A stretch of DNA of 64,000 nucleotides from Corynebacterium jeikeium (GTDB lineage Bacteria; Actinomycetota; Actinomycetes; Mycobacteriales; Mycobacteriaceae). This document shows, in pieces, positions 1 to 10,075 of this stretch; the first letter of the stretch is position 1, and every line of letters starts with the position of its first letter. The DNA lies in contig NZ_CP063195.1 in the NCBI RefSeq assembly GCF_028609885.1, forward strand, positions 1,178,001 to 1,242,000. Direction: 5' to 3'. Position numbers and translations under genes: made by a program. The notes beneath the pieces were generated by a model that saw nothing but the letters and a program-made list of their open reading frames with translations, was not told the DNA's origin and ran no database searches.

Positions 1-698
1 AAGCACATGCCGCCGCCGATGATGAGGTTGTCCACGCGCGGAGCAAGTGCCTCGATGACGCCCAGCTTGTCGGAGACCTTGGAGCCACCCAGCACGACGG
101 CGTAGGGCTTCTCCGGAGCTTCCGATACCTTGCGCAGCACGTTGAGCTCGGCCTCCACCAGGCCACCAGCGTAGTGCGGGAGCTTCTTGGCCACGTCGTA
201 GACAGAAGCCTGCTTGCGGTGAACCACGCCGAAGCCGTCGGAGACAAAGGCGCCGTTGTCACCGGTCAGTGCAGCCAGCTCGGCGGCGAACTCGGTGCGC
301 TCGGTTTCGTCTTTGGAGGTCTCGCGGGCGTCGAAGCGGACGTTTTCCAGCAGCAGAATGTCACCGTCGTCCAGGCCATTGGCGCGCTCGTGGGCATCCT
401 CGCCCGTGACGTCGGTGGCCAGCGGTACCCACTGATCCAGGCGCTCGGCCAGAGCCTCGGCGACAGGAGCCAGGGAGAACTCCTCCTTGAACTCGCCCTT
501 CGGGCGGCCCAGGTGTGCGGAGACGACTACGCGGGCGCCGGCTTCCAGCAAAGCCTTCAGCGTCGGGACGGAGGCATCGATGCGACCCGGGTCGGTGATG
601 TTGCCGTCGGACAGCGGGACGTTCAGGTCAGCACGGACCAGGACGTGGCGCCCCTGTACACCCTCGTTGATCAGATCTTGAACGGTCTTGATGGCCAT
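1..698 (-). CDS. pgk: Phosphoglycerate kinase, 3' part cut by window edge
   Basis: The enzyme transfers phosphate between 1,3-bisphosphoglycerate and ADP in cytoplasmic glycolysis. Translation from ATG at 698 gives an N-terminus [10 protein letters not shown], then the family's substrate-binding pieces [13 protein letters not shown] and LLENVRF, and the stretch [16 protein letters not shown] near the edge. About 232 codons are present, roughly the N-terminal half of a normal 400-residue protein. A purine-rich site AAGGAG lies just before the start. It follows gap on the same strand after 173 bases, the usual gap-pgk order, so shared transcription is likely. The missing part lies outside the window. 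Confidence 0.97.
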   Translation of the reverse strand, partial: MAIKTVQDLINEGVQGRHVLVRADLNVPLSDGNITDPGRIDASVPTLKALLEAGARVVVSAHLGRPKGEFKEEFSLAPVAEALAERLDQWVPLATDVTGEDAHERANGLDDGDILLLENVRFDARETSKDETERTEFAAELAALTGDNGAFVSDGFGVVHRKQASVYDVAKKLPHYAGGLVEAELNVLRKVSEAPEKPYAVVLGGSKVSDKLGVIEALAPRVDNLIIGGGMC

Positions 699-830
699 GG
701 GAAGCTCCTTAAATTTTCTGCTGGGGTTAAATCTTTTGGGTTAAAGCGGGTTTGTATGAATAAGAGAAAACGGGTCGACTCGATCGGCGCGACGCGCTAA
801 CGTGCGGCGATCGGAGCCGAACCCGTCATT

Positions 831-854
831 GTCCTAAATCGTCCTAAACGGACT
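831..854. repeat. Short direct repeat between gap and pgk
   Basis: The octamer GTCCTAAA occurs twice, 10 bases apart, and the second copy sits in a GTCC-TAAAC-GGAC mini-hairpin. Its reverse complement recurs in the loop of the hairpin after whiA (2023-2030). No clear terminator follows gap here. The function is unknown. Confidence 0.4.
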
Positions 855-871
855 TTCGGCCGGTAAGCGAC

Positions 872-1927
<1,056 letters not shown>

Positions 1928-2016
1928 CAAGGCCCACGGCTCAAAACCAAGCCCTCGACCCTCACGCCGACACTTCCGAGAGTACCTGCGGCCCATCAGC
2001 TTCGCAGGGATTCCTA

Positions 2017-2036
2017 ACCCCCTTTAGGACGGGGGT
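2017..2036 (-). terminator. Hairpin just after whiA
   Basis: The stem ACCCCC/GGGGGT (2017-2022 with 2031-2036) has an 8-base loop and starts one base after the whiA stop codon. There is no T-run, so it may only weakly terminate or may protect the 3' end. It probably separates whiA from gap, which has about 140 bases of its own leader. Confidence 0.4.
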
Positions 2037-2037
2037 A

Positions 2038-3024
2038 CTAGTCGACATCATTAAACAGCTCCGAGGTCACCGCGGAGTGCGTATCCGGCAGCCCCAGCTC
2101 CTCGGCGCGTTTGTCTGCCATAGACAGTAGACGACGAATACGCCCTGCCACCGCGTCCTTCGTCATCGGAGGCTCCGCTAGGCGGCCGAGCTCCTCCAAG
2201 GAGGCCTCCTTGTGCTCAACACGCAGTTGGCCGGCATGGGCCAGGTGCTGAGGAACGTCGTTATCCAGGATCTCCAGGGCGCGCTCCACGCGGGCTGCAG
2301 CGGCGACGGCGGCACGCGCGCTGCGGCGCAGGTTAGCATCGTCGAAATTGGCCAACCGGTTGGCCTTGGCTCGGTTCTCCCGGGTGCGGCGCTGCTTCTC
2401 CCACACCTCACGGGTGTCCTGGGCGCCCATCAGCATTAGCAACCGCCCGATAGAATCGCCGTCGCGAATCACCACGCGGTTGACTCCCCGGGCCTCCTTA
2501 GTCTTGGCTGTCACGTCGATGCGGCGGGCAGCGCCCACCAGAGCCAAGGCAGCCTCGTTGGAGGGAGTCTGCACTTCCAACGCAGAGGATCGACCCGGGT
2601 CCGTGATGTAGCCGTGAGCTAGGAAGGCGCCGCGCCAGGCCGCCACGCATTGGTCCTTGGTACCGCCGATGATGAACCGCGGCAGGCCGCGAACGGGCCG
2701 CCCCACGCGGTCAATCAGTTCGGTACGGCGGGCCAGCTCCATGCCGCCTTCAGTCCAGCGCAACACGTGACGTGGGCGGCGGCGCAGGTTGCCGGCGCCG
2801 ATGATCTGGTGCTCCGGCTCGATCTTGTACAGCTGCTCAACCATGTCGGTCAACCGCCGGGCGGTCTCCGCCGAGTCGACCTCGGACTCCACCACGATCT
2901 TCTTGCCCACCAGGTGCAGGGCGGCCGTGTAGCGCAGCAGGCTGGCGACTTCAGCGGTCATCACGTCGTGGCGGGTCACCAGAACTCGGTTCAGCTCTGC
3001 CTTCACATCAGCCGAAAGTGCCAC
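2038..3024 (-). CDS. whiA: DNA-binding regulator WhiA (328 aa)
   Basis: WhiA pairs a degenerate LAGLIDADG homing-endonuclease-like fold with a C-terminal helix-turn-helix. It controls division and sporulation genes in actinobacteria. Visible here are the LAGLIDADG-like block [14 protein letters not shown] in the middle and the C-terminal [24 protein letters not shown] typical of the HTH domain. I chose GTG at 3024, which gives [14 protein letters not shown], matches the family's N-terminus and has AAGGGA upstream. An in-frame TTG at 3060 would add 12 residues and lacks a good ribosome site. It sits after yvcK and rapZ, the conserved whiA cluster. Confidence 0.93.
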   Translation of the reverse strand: MALSADVKAELNRVLVTRHDVMTAEVASLLRYTAALHLVGKKIVVESEVDSAETARRLTDMVEQLYKIEPEHQIIGAGNLRRRPRHVLRWTEGGMELARRTELIDRVGRPVRGLPRFIIGGTKDQCVAAWRGAFLAHGYITDPGRSSALEVQTPSNEAALALVGAARRIDVTAKTKEARGVNRVVIRDGDSIGRLLMLMGAQDTREVWEKQRRTRENRAKANRLANFDDANLRRSARAAVAAAARVERALEILDNDVPQHLAHAGQLRVEHKEASLEELGRLAEPPMTKDAVAGRIRRLLSMADKRAEELGLPDTHSAVTSELFNDVD

Positions 3025-3095
3025 GGGCTTCCCTTCTTTAGTCTCGGTGGTCGTATGCAATCAGTGCTCAAAGCATCTGATTATAGCCGGGAAAA

Positions 3096-4103
3096 CTATT
3101 CCCGCTCGGGCAGGTCCTTCACGCCCCCGGATACCTCCTGCAGCACGGCGGCGAGCTTCGCCGGGTTGTGTCGGTCCGTCCAGCGCCCCCGGTTGTCGTC
3201 CTCCCGCACGTCGCGGTAGATGACCTTGGCGCCTAATGCTGCTGCGGCTCTATCGATATGACGCCGAGTGCTGGCCACTGGCATCGTTGACAGATCGACG
3301 ATGACAACGTCAATCTGCAGGCTCGGGCAGTGCTGACGCACCATATGGATGTGATGTTCGAGGGACATGCCCGCGGTCTCCCCCGGTTCCGGAACTAGGT
3401 TCAGTACCAGGGCCTTGACGGCTTTTGTCTGATTCAGGGCGTCCACGATCTCCGGCACCAGCAGGTGTGGGATGACACTCGAGAACCAGGAGCCCGGCCC
3501 CATGGATACCAGGTCGGCATTGCGGATCGCCTCCACGGCTTCCTTCGATGCCGGCGGGTTCTCTGGGTACAGTTTTACGCGGCGCACTTCGCCGAGGGTG
3601 GAGGCAACCGCCACCTGGCCGCGGACGGCCACGACCTCGCGGGGGTCCTCTTCCAGCCCCAACACCTCGGCCTCGAGGTCCAGCGGCTCGTTGCTCATGG
3701 GGATCACGCGCCCCTCGATGCCTAGCAGGCGGCCGATCTCGTCGAGGGCTTCCATCTCGCTGCCCATCACCTGGGCCAGGCCGGTGATGAGGAAGTTGCC
3801 GAGCGCGTGGCCCTTCAGCGCCCCGGAGCCTCCGAAGCGATGCTGAAGGACTTCCTCCCACATGCGCCCACGCTCATTGTCACGGGTCAATGCCGCCAGA
3901 GCCATACGCAGGTCTCCCGGCGGAAGCGATCCCAACTCGCGGCGGATCCGGCCGGACGAGCCGCCGTCGTCGGCAACCGTCACGATGGCGGAAACGTAGT
4001 CGGCAATGGTGCGCGCCGAACGCAGCGTGTTGAACAGCCCGTGCCCGCCGCCGAGGCAGGCGATGTTCGCAATGGGCTTGCCGGGCTTCTCGGAAGTACT
4101 CAT
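3096..4103 (-). CDS. yvcK: YvcK-family UDP-sugar-binding protein (gluconeogenesis factor)
   Basis: YvcK/CuvA proteins share the CofD fold, bind UDP-GlcNAc and influence cell-wall growth and carbon metabolism. The 335-residue protein has the glycine motif GGGHG (18-22), the conserved ADDGGSSGR (44-52) and PPGDLR (61-66), and the downstream SMGPGSWFSSVIPHLLV block. ATG at 4103 is preceded by GGAG. It lies between rapZ (22 bases upstream) and whiA (71 bases downstream) on one strand, so co-transcription is likely. The family assignment is firm; the biochemical activity is not established by the sequence. Confidence 0.94.
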   Translation of the reverse strand: MSTSEKPGKPIANIACLGGGHGLFNTLRSARTIADYVSAIVTVADDGGSSGRIRRELGSLPPGDLRMALAALTRDNERGRMWEEVLQHRFGGSGALKGHALGNFLITGLAQVMGSEMEALDEIGRLLGIEGRVIPMSNEPLDLEAEVLGLEEDPREVVAVRGQVAVASTLGEVRRVKLYPENPPASKEAVEAIRNADLVSMGPGSWFSSVIPHLLVPEIVDALNQTKAVKALVLNLVPEPGETAGMSLEHHIHMVRQHCPSLQIDVVIVDLSTMPVASTRRHIDRAAAALGAKVIYRDVREDDNRGRWTDRHNPAKLAAVLQEVSGGVKDLPERE

Positions 4104-4125
4104 GGTTAGTCTCCGATCCCCTTCC

Positions 4126-5001
4126 CTAACGTTCCAGATCCCGGTGGGACAGGTTTACCAGCACCCCGTCGTCGGCCAGGCGGCGGGTTAGTTCCTCGAC
4201 GATTGCCACGCTGCGGTGGTGCCCACCCGTGCAGCCGATGGCCACGGAGACGAAGAATTTACCCTCCTTGCGATAGCCCGGCAGCACCGAATGGATGAGC
4301 CCGACGATGTGGTCGAGGAACGCTTGCGCGCCTGGCTGCGACAGCACGAAGTCAGAGACGGGGGCGTCAATACCTTTAAAGGGCCGCAGCTCCGGATCCC
4401 AGTAAGGGTTCGGCAAAAAGCGAGCATCCAGCAACATGTCGATGTCCTTCGGCGGACCGTGCTTGAAGCCGAAGCTCTGCACGTTGATGCGGACGCTCGA
4501 GTGGTCGGCTGCGGCGAAGAACTTCTCCAGCTCCCGGCGCAGGTCGTGGATGCTGCGATTGGTGGTATCTAGCACAATGTCGGCGCGCTCACGGATGCTG
4601 GTCAGCATCTCGCGCTCTCGGTCGATGCCGTCCTGCAACGTGCCCTTCTGCTGCAGCGGGTGGGTGCGGCGAACCGCGTCGAAACGAGCGATCAGCGCCT
4701 CGTCGGTGGCATCCAGGTACAGCACCGTCGGGCGCCGGCCCCCGGTGTGCAGGTCGTGCAGCACGCTGGTGAGGTTGCCGGCGAAGTCGCGGGAGCGCAC
4801 GTCGGTGACGATCGCCAGCTTCTCGATCGGCGAATCATCAGAGAAACTGAGCTCGACCATACGCACAATGAGCTCGGGCGGGAGGTTGTCGGCGACGTAC
4901 CACCCGAGCTCCTCCAGGGCTGCGGCGGTGGCACGGCGCCCCGCCCCAGACATGCCCGTAATCAAGATCAAAGTGGGCTCTTGCTGCGTTGATGCGCTCA
5001 T
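4126..5001 (-). CDS. rapZ: RNase adapter RapZ / P-loop nucleotide-binding protein
   Basis: RapZ proteins bind nucleotides and, in enterobacteria, small RNAs that tune glucosamine-6-phosphate synthase; the actinobacterial role is unclear. The 291-residue protein has an N-terminal P-loop region GMSGAGRRA (16-24), in which the usual Walker A lysine is replaced by arginine. LGWYVADNLPPEL follows, and the C-terminal signature is IGCTGGHHRSV. ATG at 5001 has GGAAGA nearby. It ends 22 bases before yvcK and begins 11 bases after uvrC, inside the conserved uvrC-rapZ-yvcK-whiA block. Confidence 0.94.
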   Translation of the reverse strand: MSASTQQEPTLILITGMSGAGRRATAAALEELGWYVADNLPPELIVRMVELSFSDDSPIEKLAIVTDVRSRDFAGNLTSVLHDLHTGGRRPTVLYLDATDEALIARFDAVRRTHPLQQKGTLQDGIDREREMLTSIRERADIVLDTTNRSIHDLRRELEKFFAAADHSSVRINVQSFGFKHGPPKDIDMLLDARFLPNPYWDPELRPFKGIDAPVSDFVLSQPGAQAFLDHIVGLIHSVLPGYRKEGKFFVSVAIGCTGGHHRSVAIVEELTRRLADDGVLVNLSHRDLER

Positions 5002-5012
5002 GTCTTCCGATC

Positions 5013-7085
5013 CTACCCAGCATTGAGCGCGTCGTGAATGAGTTGCGCCAACTTGGGGCCAAAGCCCGGCAACGCGGCGATGTCCTCTACGCTGGCCTGC
5101 TTGACCCTCATTACGGATCCAAACTCCTTGACCAGCTGCTTGCGGCGCTTCGGCCCCAGTCCCGGAATGTCGTCCAGCTTGCTGCGACGCATGCGGGCAC
5201 TGCGCTGCTGGCGGTGGAAAGTGATGGCAAAGCGGTGTGCCTCATCGCGAAGATTCTGCACTAGATAAAGCGCTGGCGAGTTGCGCGGCACGATGATCGG
5301 GTACTCCTCCCCCGGCACCCAGATCTCCTCCAGACGCTTGGCGATGCCCACCAGGGTGACGTCGTTGATGCCCAATTCGTCGAGCACCTCCTGAGCGGCA
5401 TTTACCTGCGGCAAGCCACCGTCGACAATGAAGAGTTGTGGAGGGTAGGCGAACTTGCGCTTCTCGGAAGCAGGGTCCGTGCCCTCTGCGGCACTGTCTT
5501 CCAGCTCCGTCTCGCCCTCCAGCAGATCGCCGGCATCGTCACCCGCAGGCACCGCGGACTTGTCCTGCTGATAGCGCTTGAAGCGGCGACGCACCACCTC
5601 CGCGATGCTCGCAACGTCGTCGGAGTGCCCATCGCCCGCCGCGTCGCGGATTTTGTACCGGCGATAGTCGGCTTTCTTCGGCAGGCCGTCTTCAAAGACC
5701 ACCAGGCTGGCCACCACGTCGGTGCCCTGAATGTGCGAAATGTCGGTGCACTCGATGCGTAGCGGAGATTCGTCCATCCACAGCGCCTCCTGCAGCTCCT
5801 TGAGTGCCGCCGAGCGTGCAGTGATGTCGCCTGCCCGCTTCAACTTGTGCTGCGCCAGGGCCTGCGTTGCATTGGTCTCGGCTGTGGTCATCAGCGTCTT
5901 CTTGTCACCGCGTTGAGGCACTCGGATCTCCACCCTGGAGCCGCGCAGGCTCGTCAGCCACGCCGCTAGGTCTTCGGCTTCCTCAGGCATTGCGTGGACC
6001 AAGATCTCGCGAGGTACAGGCGTTACCTGCACGTCGCCCACCAGGTCGCCCAGATCCTGTGCCGCAGCGGGGTTGATGGCGCGCGCCAGGTCTCGGTCAA
6101 CCTCCGGGCCGGAGGCGCCTCCCACCTGGGTCTCCGTCGCTTTCGCCAGCTCCGCGGTCTCGCCGTAGAATTGAGTGATGAAGTCCGCGACGAGCTTTTC
6201 CTCGCTCAAGTCCTCTCGCTCGACCACCCAACCACGCTGGCCGTGGATGCGTCCGCCACGAACGTGGAAGATCTGCACTGCGGCCTCCAGCTCGTCGGCG
6301 ACGAAGGCGATCAGGTCGGCATCCGTATTGTCGGAGAACACTACCGCCTGTCGCTCCATGGACTTCTGCATGGCCTGCAGCTGGTCGCGCAAGGACGCGG
6401 CGCGTTCAAAGTCCAAGTTCTCGCTAGCTTGTTCCATCTCCTTGCGCACCCGACGCAGCACAGGATCTGTGTTGCCCGCCAGGAAGCTGGAGAACTGATC
6501 CACCAGCGCGCGGTGGTCTTCCGGGGTGATTTTGTCCACGCACGGAGCACTGCAGCGATCTATGTAGCCGAGGAGGCAGGGTCTTCCCAATGCTTCGTGA
6601 CGCCTATACACCCCAGCCGAGCACGTTCTGATCGGAAATACGCGGGTCAGCGACTCGAGGGTTTCCCGAATCGCCCACGCCTTGGGATACGGGCCAAAGT
6701 AACGCACGCCCTTGCGCCGGGGTCCGCGGTACATGAATGCGCGCGGGATCTGCTCCTTCACGCTGATCGCCAGCATGGGATAGGTCTTGTCATCCCGGTA
6801 CATCACGTTAAACCGGGGATTGAAGCGCTTGATCCAGGTGTACTCCAGGTTCAGAGCCTCTAGCTCGCTGGAAACAACCGTCCACTGCACGTGGTTAGCG
6901 GACTGCACCATCGCACGGGTGCGCGGGTGCAGCTGGGAGAGGTCCTGGAAATAGTTAGACAGCCGGGCGCGTAGGTTCTTGGCTTTGCCGACGTAAATGA
7001 CGCGCTCGTGGGCGTCACGAAAGGTATAGACCCCCGGGTCGGTGGGGATACTGCCGGGCTCGGGGCGGTAGGAAACGCTAGTCAT
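5013..7085 (-). CDS. uvrC: Excinuclease ABC subunit C
   Basis: UvrC makes the dual incisions of nucleotide excision repair with UvrA and UvrB. The 690-residue protein has an N-terminal GIY-YIG nuclease domain (about 14-92, with PGVYTF and [14 protein letters not shown]), a UVR segment near 207-243, the RNase H-like second nuclease domain, and tandem helix-hairpin-helix motifs at the C-terminus ([12 protein letters not shown] and [11 protein letters not shown]). An acidic, low-complexity insert rich in Asp and Glu sits near residues 525-555. ATG at 7085 overlaps the upstream PH-domain gene by 8 bases, pointing to coupled translation. Confidence 0.97.
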   Translation of the reverse strand: MTSVSYRPEPGSIPTDPGVYTFRDAHERVIYVGKAKNLRARLSNYFQDLSQLHPRTRAMVQSANHVQWTVVSSELEALNLEYTWIKRFNPRFNVMYRDDKTYPMLAISVKEQIPRAFMYRGPRRKGVRYFGPYPKAWAIRETLESLTRVFPIRTCSAGVYRRHEALGRPCLLGYIDRCSAPCVDKITPEDHRALVDQFSSFLAGNTDPVLRRVRKEMEQASENLDFERAASLRDQLQAMQKSMERQAVVFSDNTDADLIAFVADELEAAVQIFHVRGGRIHGQRGWVVEREDLSEEKLVADFITQFYGETAELAKATETQVGGASGPEVDRDLARAINPAAAQDLGDLVGDVQVTPVPREILVHAMPEEAEDLAAWLTSLRGSRVEIRVPQRGDKKTLMTTAETNATQALAQHKLKRAGDITARSAALKELQEALWMDESPLRIECTDISHIQGTDVVASLVVFEDGLPKKADYRRYKIRDAAGDGHSDDVASIAEVVRRRFKRYQQDKSAVPAGDDAGDLLEGETELEDSAAEGTDPASEKRKFAYPPQLFIVDGGLPQVNAAQEVLDELGINDVTLVGIAKRLEEIWVPGEEYPIIVPRNSPALYLVQNLRDEAHRFAITFHRQQRSARMRRSKLDDIPGLGPKRRKQLVKEFGSVMRVKQASVEDIAALPGFGPKLAQLIHDALNAG

Positions 7086-7533
7086 CGAAAGGCATGTAGC
7101 GGTCCTCCAACTGGCGGAAGTCCTCTACACGCTGGGCGATCAGCTGCTTGTCGTAGATGTTCAGAGCCATCATCGGGACGAACTCGAAGTCGGGCAATTC
7201 CAGGCGCGCCCACTTGGCCTCCTGTGGGAAGGACAGCCCGTGGATGATCTCCCACGGGTAGAACTGCCCATTTACGATGTTTCGTACTTCCACACCCTCG
7301 CTGTTCACCTTGACGTGCGGGCGCAGCAGCGATAGCGCTACGAAGGAGAAGACCAGGCCGATGCCGATGAATCCCCATTGGTCAGCCGCGGATACCGTCA
7401 CGCCGGTATCGCCCACGGCCACAACGATGGCCATGAATACGTGCACTGCCATGATCAGCACGACCAGGATCCACGCCACCTTCTTCAAGAAGGGCGAGGA
7501 TACTTCCAGCTCCCAATTCTCCTTATCGCTCAC
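7078..7533 (-). CDS. Small membrane protein with PH-like domain
   Basis: This 151-residue protein has two predicted membrane segments (about 18-40 and 53-70) followed by a soluble C-terminal part. Features such as [16 protein letters not shown] and the PW-I-HGLSFP stretch resemble bacterial PH domains (bPH2/PH_6) found beside actinobacterial riboflavin genes. The start is GTG at 7533 with GGGTGG upstream. It sits 35 bases after ribH and overlaps uvrC by 8 bases. No enzyme motif is visible, and the function is unknown. Family assignment rests on topology and context, so it is less certain than the existence of the gene. Confidence 0.8.
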   Translation of the reverse strand: MSDKENWELEVSSPFLKKVAWILVVLIMAVHVFMAIVVAVGDTGVTVSAADQWGFIGIGLVFSFVALSLLRPHVKVNSEGVEVRNIVNGQFYPWEIIHGLSFPQEAKWARLELPDFEFVPMMALNIYDKQLIAQRVEDFRQLEDRYMPFDD

Positions 7534-7568
7534 GGCAATCCACCCTACTCTGTTCGGGTTGGTAGCCC

Positions 7569-8051
7569 CTAAACGCCACGCTCGATCTGGCGTAGCACCA
7601 GCGCAGTGTGGATAGCGGCGACCGCTGCGTCGCGCCCCTTGTCCTCTTTCGCATCAATGCCCCCTGCACGGTCCACCGCCTGCTCGTGAGTGTCGACGGT
7701 CAGTACACCGTTGCCAACGGGCGTGCCCGAGTCCATGCCAGCGCGTGTCAGGCCGTAGGTGACCGCATCGCAGACCACGCGGAAGTGCTCAGTTTCCCCC
7801 TGGATTACGCAGCCATTCGCCACTACGGCGTCAAAACGCTTACACGCTGCGGCGACGGCAACCGGCAGCTCCAGTGCCCCGGCGACCCGCCACTCCGAGA
7901 CCTGCGCCCCGGCCTCCTTGGCAGCAGCGATCGAGTGCTCATGGAGCTGGTCAGTGATATCGGCGTTCCAGGATGCGCTGATGACGGCGACGGTCATGCC
8001 ATATGCAGAACCGGCCTTGAGCTGGACGTCGGCGACTCCATTGTGTGCCAC
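7569..8051 (-). CDS. ribH: 6,7-dimethyl-8-ribityllumazine synthase
   Basis: RibH condenses the ribitylamino-uracil intermediate with dihydroxybutanone phosphate, the penultimate riboflavin step. The 160-residue protein has the family motifs GALELPVA (58-65) and GCVIQGETEHF (80-90) with the catalytic His89. The start is GTG at 8051, with AAGGAG 11 bases upstream. It follows ribBA after 35 bases and precedes the PH-domain gene, last of four contiguous riboflavin genes. Its length is normal for an icosahedral lumazine synthase. Confidence 0.97.
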   Translation of the reverse strand: MAHNGVADVQLKAGSAYGMTVAVISASWNADITDQLHEHSIAAAKEAGAQVSEWRVAGALELPVAVAAACKRFDAVVANGCVIQGETEHFRVVCDAVTYGLTRAGMDSGTPVGNGVLTVDTHEQAVDRAGGIDAKEDKGRDAAVAAIHTALVLRQIERGV

Positions 8052-8086
8052 GGTTGCGGGACTCCTTCTTAGATCTAGCCTGTGTT

Positions 8087-9358
8087 CTAGTCCAGGGTAT
8101 CGAGTTGGTGGCCCATGCGGTCGCGTTTCGTGCGCAGGTACACCACATTGTCCTCGTTGGCGTTGAGCTCGACCGGAATGCGGGTGGTCACGTCCACACC
8201 GTGGCTGGCCAGGTCGTGGATCTTATCCGGGTTGTTGGAGATCAACGCGACCGACTGAACTTGAAGATCCTTTAGGATCTGCGCGGCAGCGCTGTACTCG
8301 CGGGCATCCACTGGAAGTCCTTGTTCCAGGTTCGCATCGACGGTATCCAAGCCCTCGTCCTGCAGCACGTAGGCGCGCAGCTTCGGCAGCAGGCCGATGC
8401 CCCGGCCTTCGTGGCCACGCAGGTAGATGACCACTCCCCGGCCTTTGGCTTCGATATAGTCGAGCGCGGCGGAAAGCTGGTCGCCGCAGTCGCAGCGGCG
8501 GGAACCGAAAACGTCTCCAGTCAGGCACTCAGAGTGAACGCGCACCGGAACTGGCTCCTCGCTGTCAGCGCTTGTGGCGCCCGCGGCACTCACATCGCCC
8601 TTGACCAACGCCACGTGTTCTGTGCCGTCGATGATGTTTACGTAGCCAATGGCGCGGAAGTTGCCGTGGACGGTCGGCAGCCGGGTTTCCACCGCGCGCT
8701 CAAGGGTCTGGGTGTGGTGGCGGCGCCAATCCTGGAGTTGCTCGATGCTAATGAGAGCTAGGTCGTGTTCGTCGGCGAAGCGCCGCAGCTCCGGCAGGCG
8801 AGCCATGGTCGTGGGATCTTCCTCAGAGACGATTTCGCACAGCACGCCGGCGGGCGCGAGGTTCGCCGCGCGTGCCAAGTCCACCGCGGCTTCCGTGTGG
8901 CCTTGGCGGACGAGTACTCCCCCGCGCTTGGCACGCAGAGGGACTACGTGTCCAGGTCGGTTAAAGGCGGTGGCGGTGGACGTAGGGTCTGCCAGCAAGC
9001 GCACGGTGTGGGCACGGTCGGTGGCGCTGATGCCGGTATCCACGCCCTCGGCGGCGTCCACCGTGACGGTGTACGCAGTGCCGCGGACGTCCTCGTTGCG
9101 GGCCACCATTGGTGGCAGTCCCAGACGGTCGCAGTCGGCGCTATCCATGCCTACGCAGACATATCCAGAGCTGTGCCGCACCATGAAGGCCATCAGCTCC
9201 GGGGTGGCCAGTTCGGCAGCGAAGATGAGGTCGCCCTCGTTCTCCCGGTCCTCGTCGTCGACGACAACAACGGCTTTGCCCGCCGCGATGTCGGCGATGG
9301 CGCGCTCTACGGAATCCAGTTTGATGTCTTGGGGTTCGCTAGTTTCGCTCGTGCTCAT
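8087..9358 (-). CDS. ribBA: Bifunctional DHBP synthase / GTP cyclohydrolase II
   Basis: One 423-residue chain supplies both riboflavin precursors. The N-terminal half is 3,4-dihydroxy-2-butanone-4-phosphate synthase, with [10 protein letters not shown] (34-43) and [11 protein letters not shown] (151-161). The C-terminal half is GTP cyclohydrolase II, with a zinc site C-x10-C-x-C (Cys278, Cys289, Cys291) and [19 protein letters not shown] at 9358 has AAAGGG upstream. It is placed between ribE (18 bases) and ribH (35 bases), consistent with a single transcript. The gene is also commonly called ribA. Confidence 0.97.
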   Translation of the reverse strand: MSTSETSEPQDIKLDSVERAIADIAAGKAVVVVDDEDRENEGDLIFAAELATPELMAFMVRHSSGYVCVGMDSADCDRLGLPPMVARNEDVRGTAYTVTVDAAEGVDTGISATDRAHTVRLLADPTSTATAFNRPGHVVPLRAKRGGVLVRQGHTEAAVDLARAANLAPAGVLCEIVSEEDPTTMARLPELRRFADEHDLALISIEQLQDWRRHHTQTLERAVETRLPTVHGNFRAIGYVNIIDGTEHVALVKGDVSAAGATSADSEEPVPVRVHSECLTGDVFGSRRCDCGDQLSAALDYIEAKGRGVVIYLRGHEGRGIGLLPKLRAYVLQDEGLDTVDANLEQGLPVDAREYSAAAQILKDLQVQSVALISNNPDKIHDLASHGVDVTTRIPVELNANEDNVVYLRTKRDRMGHQLDTLD

Positions 9359-9376
9359 TGGTGCCCTTTATGCCTT

Positions 9377-10009
9377 TTACTGATTATCCTGCGCGCCGTG
9401 CTGTGCCAGCCGCTCGACGTACTTTGCCAGCACGTCGCATTCCACATTCACCGTATCGCCCGGGTGCAGATCCCCCAGCATCGTGTCCGCCAGGGTGGTC
9501 GGGATCAGGGAGACTTCGAACCACGCCTCGGCCGAGCCAGTCCCGCCTGCTTCGGCCACTTCCGCTACCGTCAGCGACGTACCGTTGAGCGCCACGGAAC
9601 CCTTCTTGGCCACGTAGCGCGCCAGCTGGGGATCTTCCAGTCGGAACCGGAACACCTCCCAGTGCTCCGAGGGGCGGCGCTCCTGCAGCGTCGCGGTGCC
9701 GTCCACATGCCCTTGCACGATGTGCCCGCCGAAGCGCTGGCCGCTGGCCATGGCGCGTTCCACGTTCACCCGGTCGCCGACGGAAACGCCGCCCAGCGCG
9801 CTGTAGTCGAGTGTCACCTGCATTACGTCAGCAGTGAACTCTTCGGGAGCGAGCTCGGCGACGGTGAGGCACACGCCGTTGATGGCGATTGAATCGCCGC
9901 GCTTGGCGTCCACCAGCACACCCGGTGCTGTGAAGCGCATCCTTAAAGAATCCCCGGCTTCTTCGATCGCGGCTACCCGCCCGACCTCCTCGATGATTCC
10001 GGTGAACAT
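9377..10009 (-). CDS. ribE: Riboflavin synthase alpha subunit
   Basis: RibE dismutates two lumazine molecules to riboflavin. The 210-residue protein is the usual internal duplication. The first half opens with MFTGIIEEVG and contains INGVCLTVAEL; the second contains HIVQGHVDGTA and LNGTSLTVAEV. ATG at 10009 has AAGGAG eight bases upstream. In this cluster ribD lies upstream and ribBA downstream. Unlike its neighbours, ribE has its own short leader of 66 bases with a perfect dyad and a possible -10 element, so it may be separately controlled. Some annotations call it ribC. Confidence 0.96.
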   Translation of the reverse strand: MFTGIIEEVGRVAAIEEAGDSLRMRFTAPGVLVDAKRGDSIAINGVCLTVAELAPEEFTADVMQVTLDYSALGGVSVGDRVNVERAMASGQRFGGHIVQGHVDGTATLQERRPSEHWEVFRFRLEDPQLARYVAKKGSVALNGTSLTVAEVAEAGGTGSAEAWFEVSLIPTTLADTMLGDLHPGDTVNVECDVLAKYVERLAQHGAQDNQ

Positions 10010-10028
10010 ACGCGCTCCTTAGATCTTA

Positions 10029-10046
10029 TGTATGTGATTACATACA
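10029..10046 (-). promoter_or_regulatory. Perfect dyad in the ribE leader
   Basis: TGTATGT and ACATACA form a perfect 7+7 dyad around 4 bases, ending about 20 bases before ribE. On the minus strand a -10-like GATAAT lies directly upstream (about 10048-10053), so the dyad would straddle the start of transcription. The overlapping TGTGA-N6-ACACA (10033-10048) is one base off the GlxR/CRP consensus. Either reading would make it an operator; neither is proven. Confidence 0.5.
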
Positions 10047-10075
10047 CATTATCCCACTGTGGGTATTTCCCAGTA

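Noticed and set aside
10010..10075. FMN riboswitch before ribE
   Set aside because: The gap is only 66 bases and contains none of the conserved RFN-element helices; only a DNA-type dyad is present.
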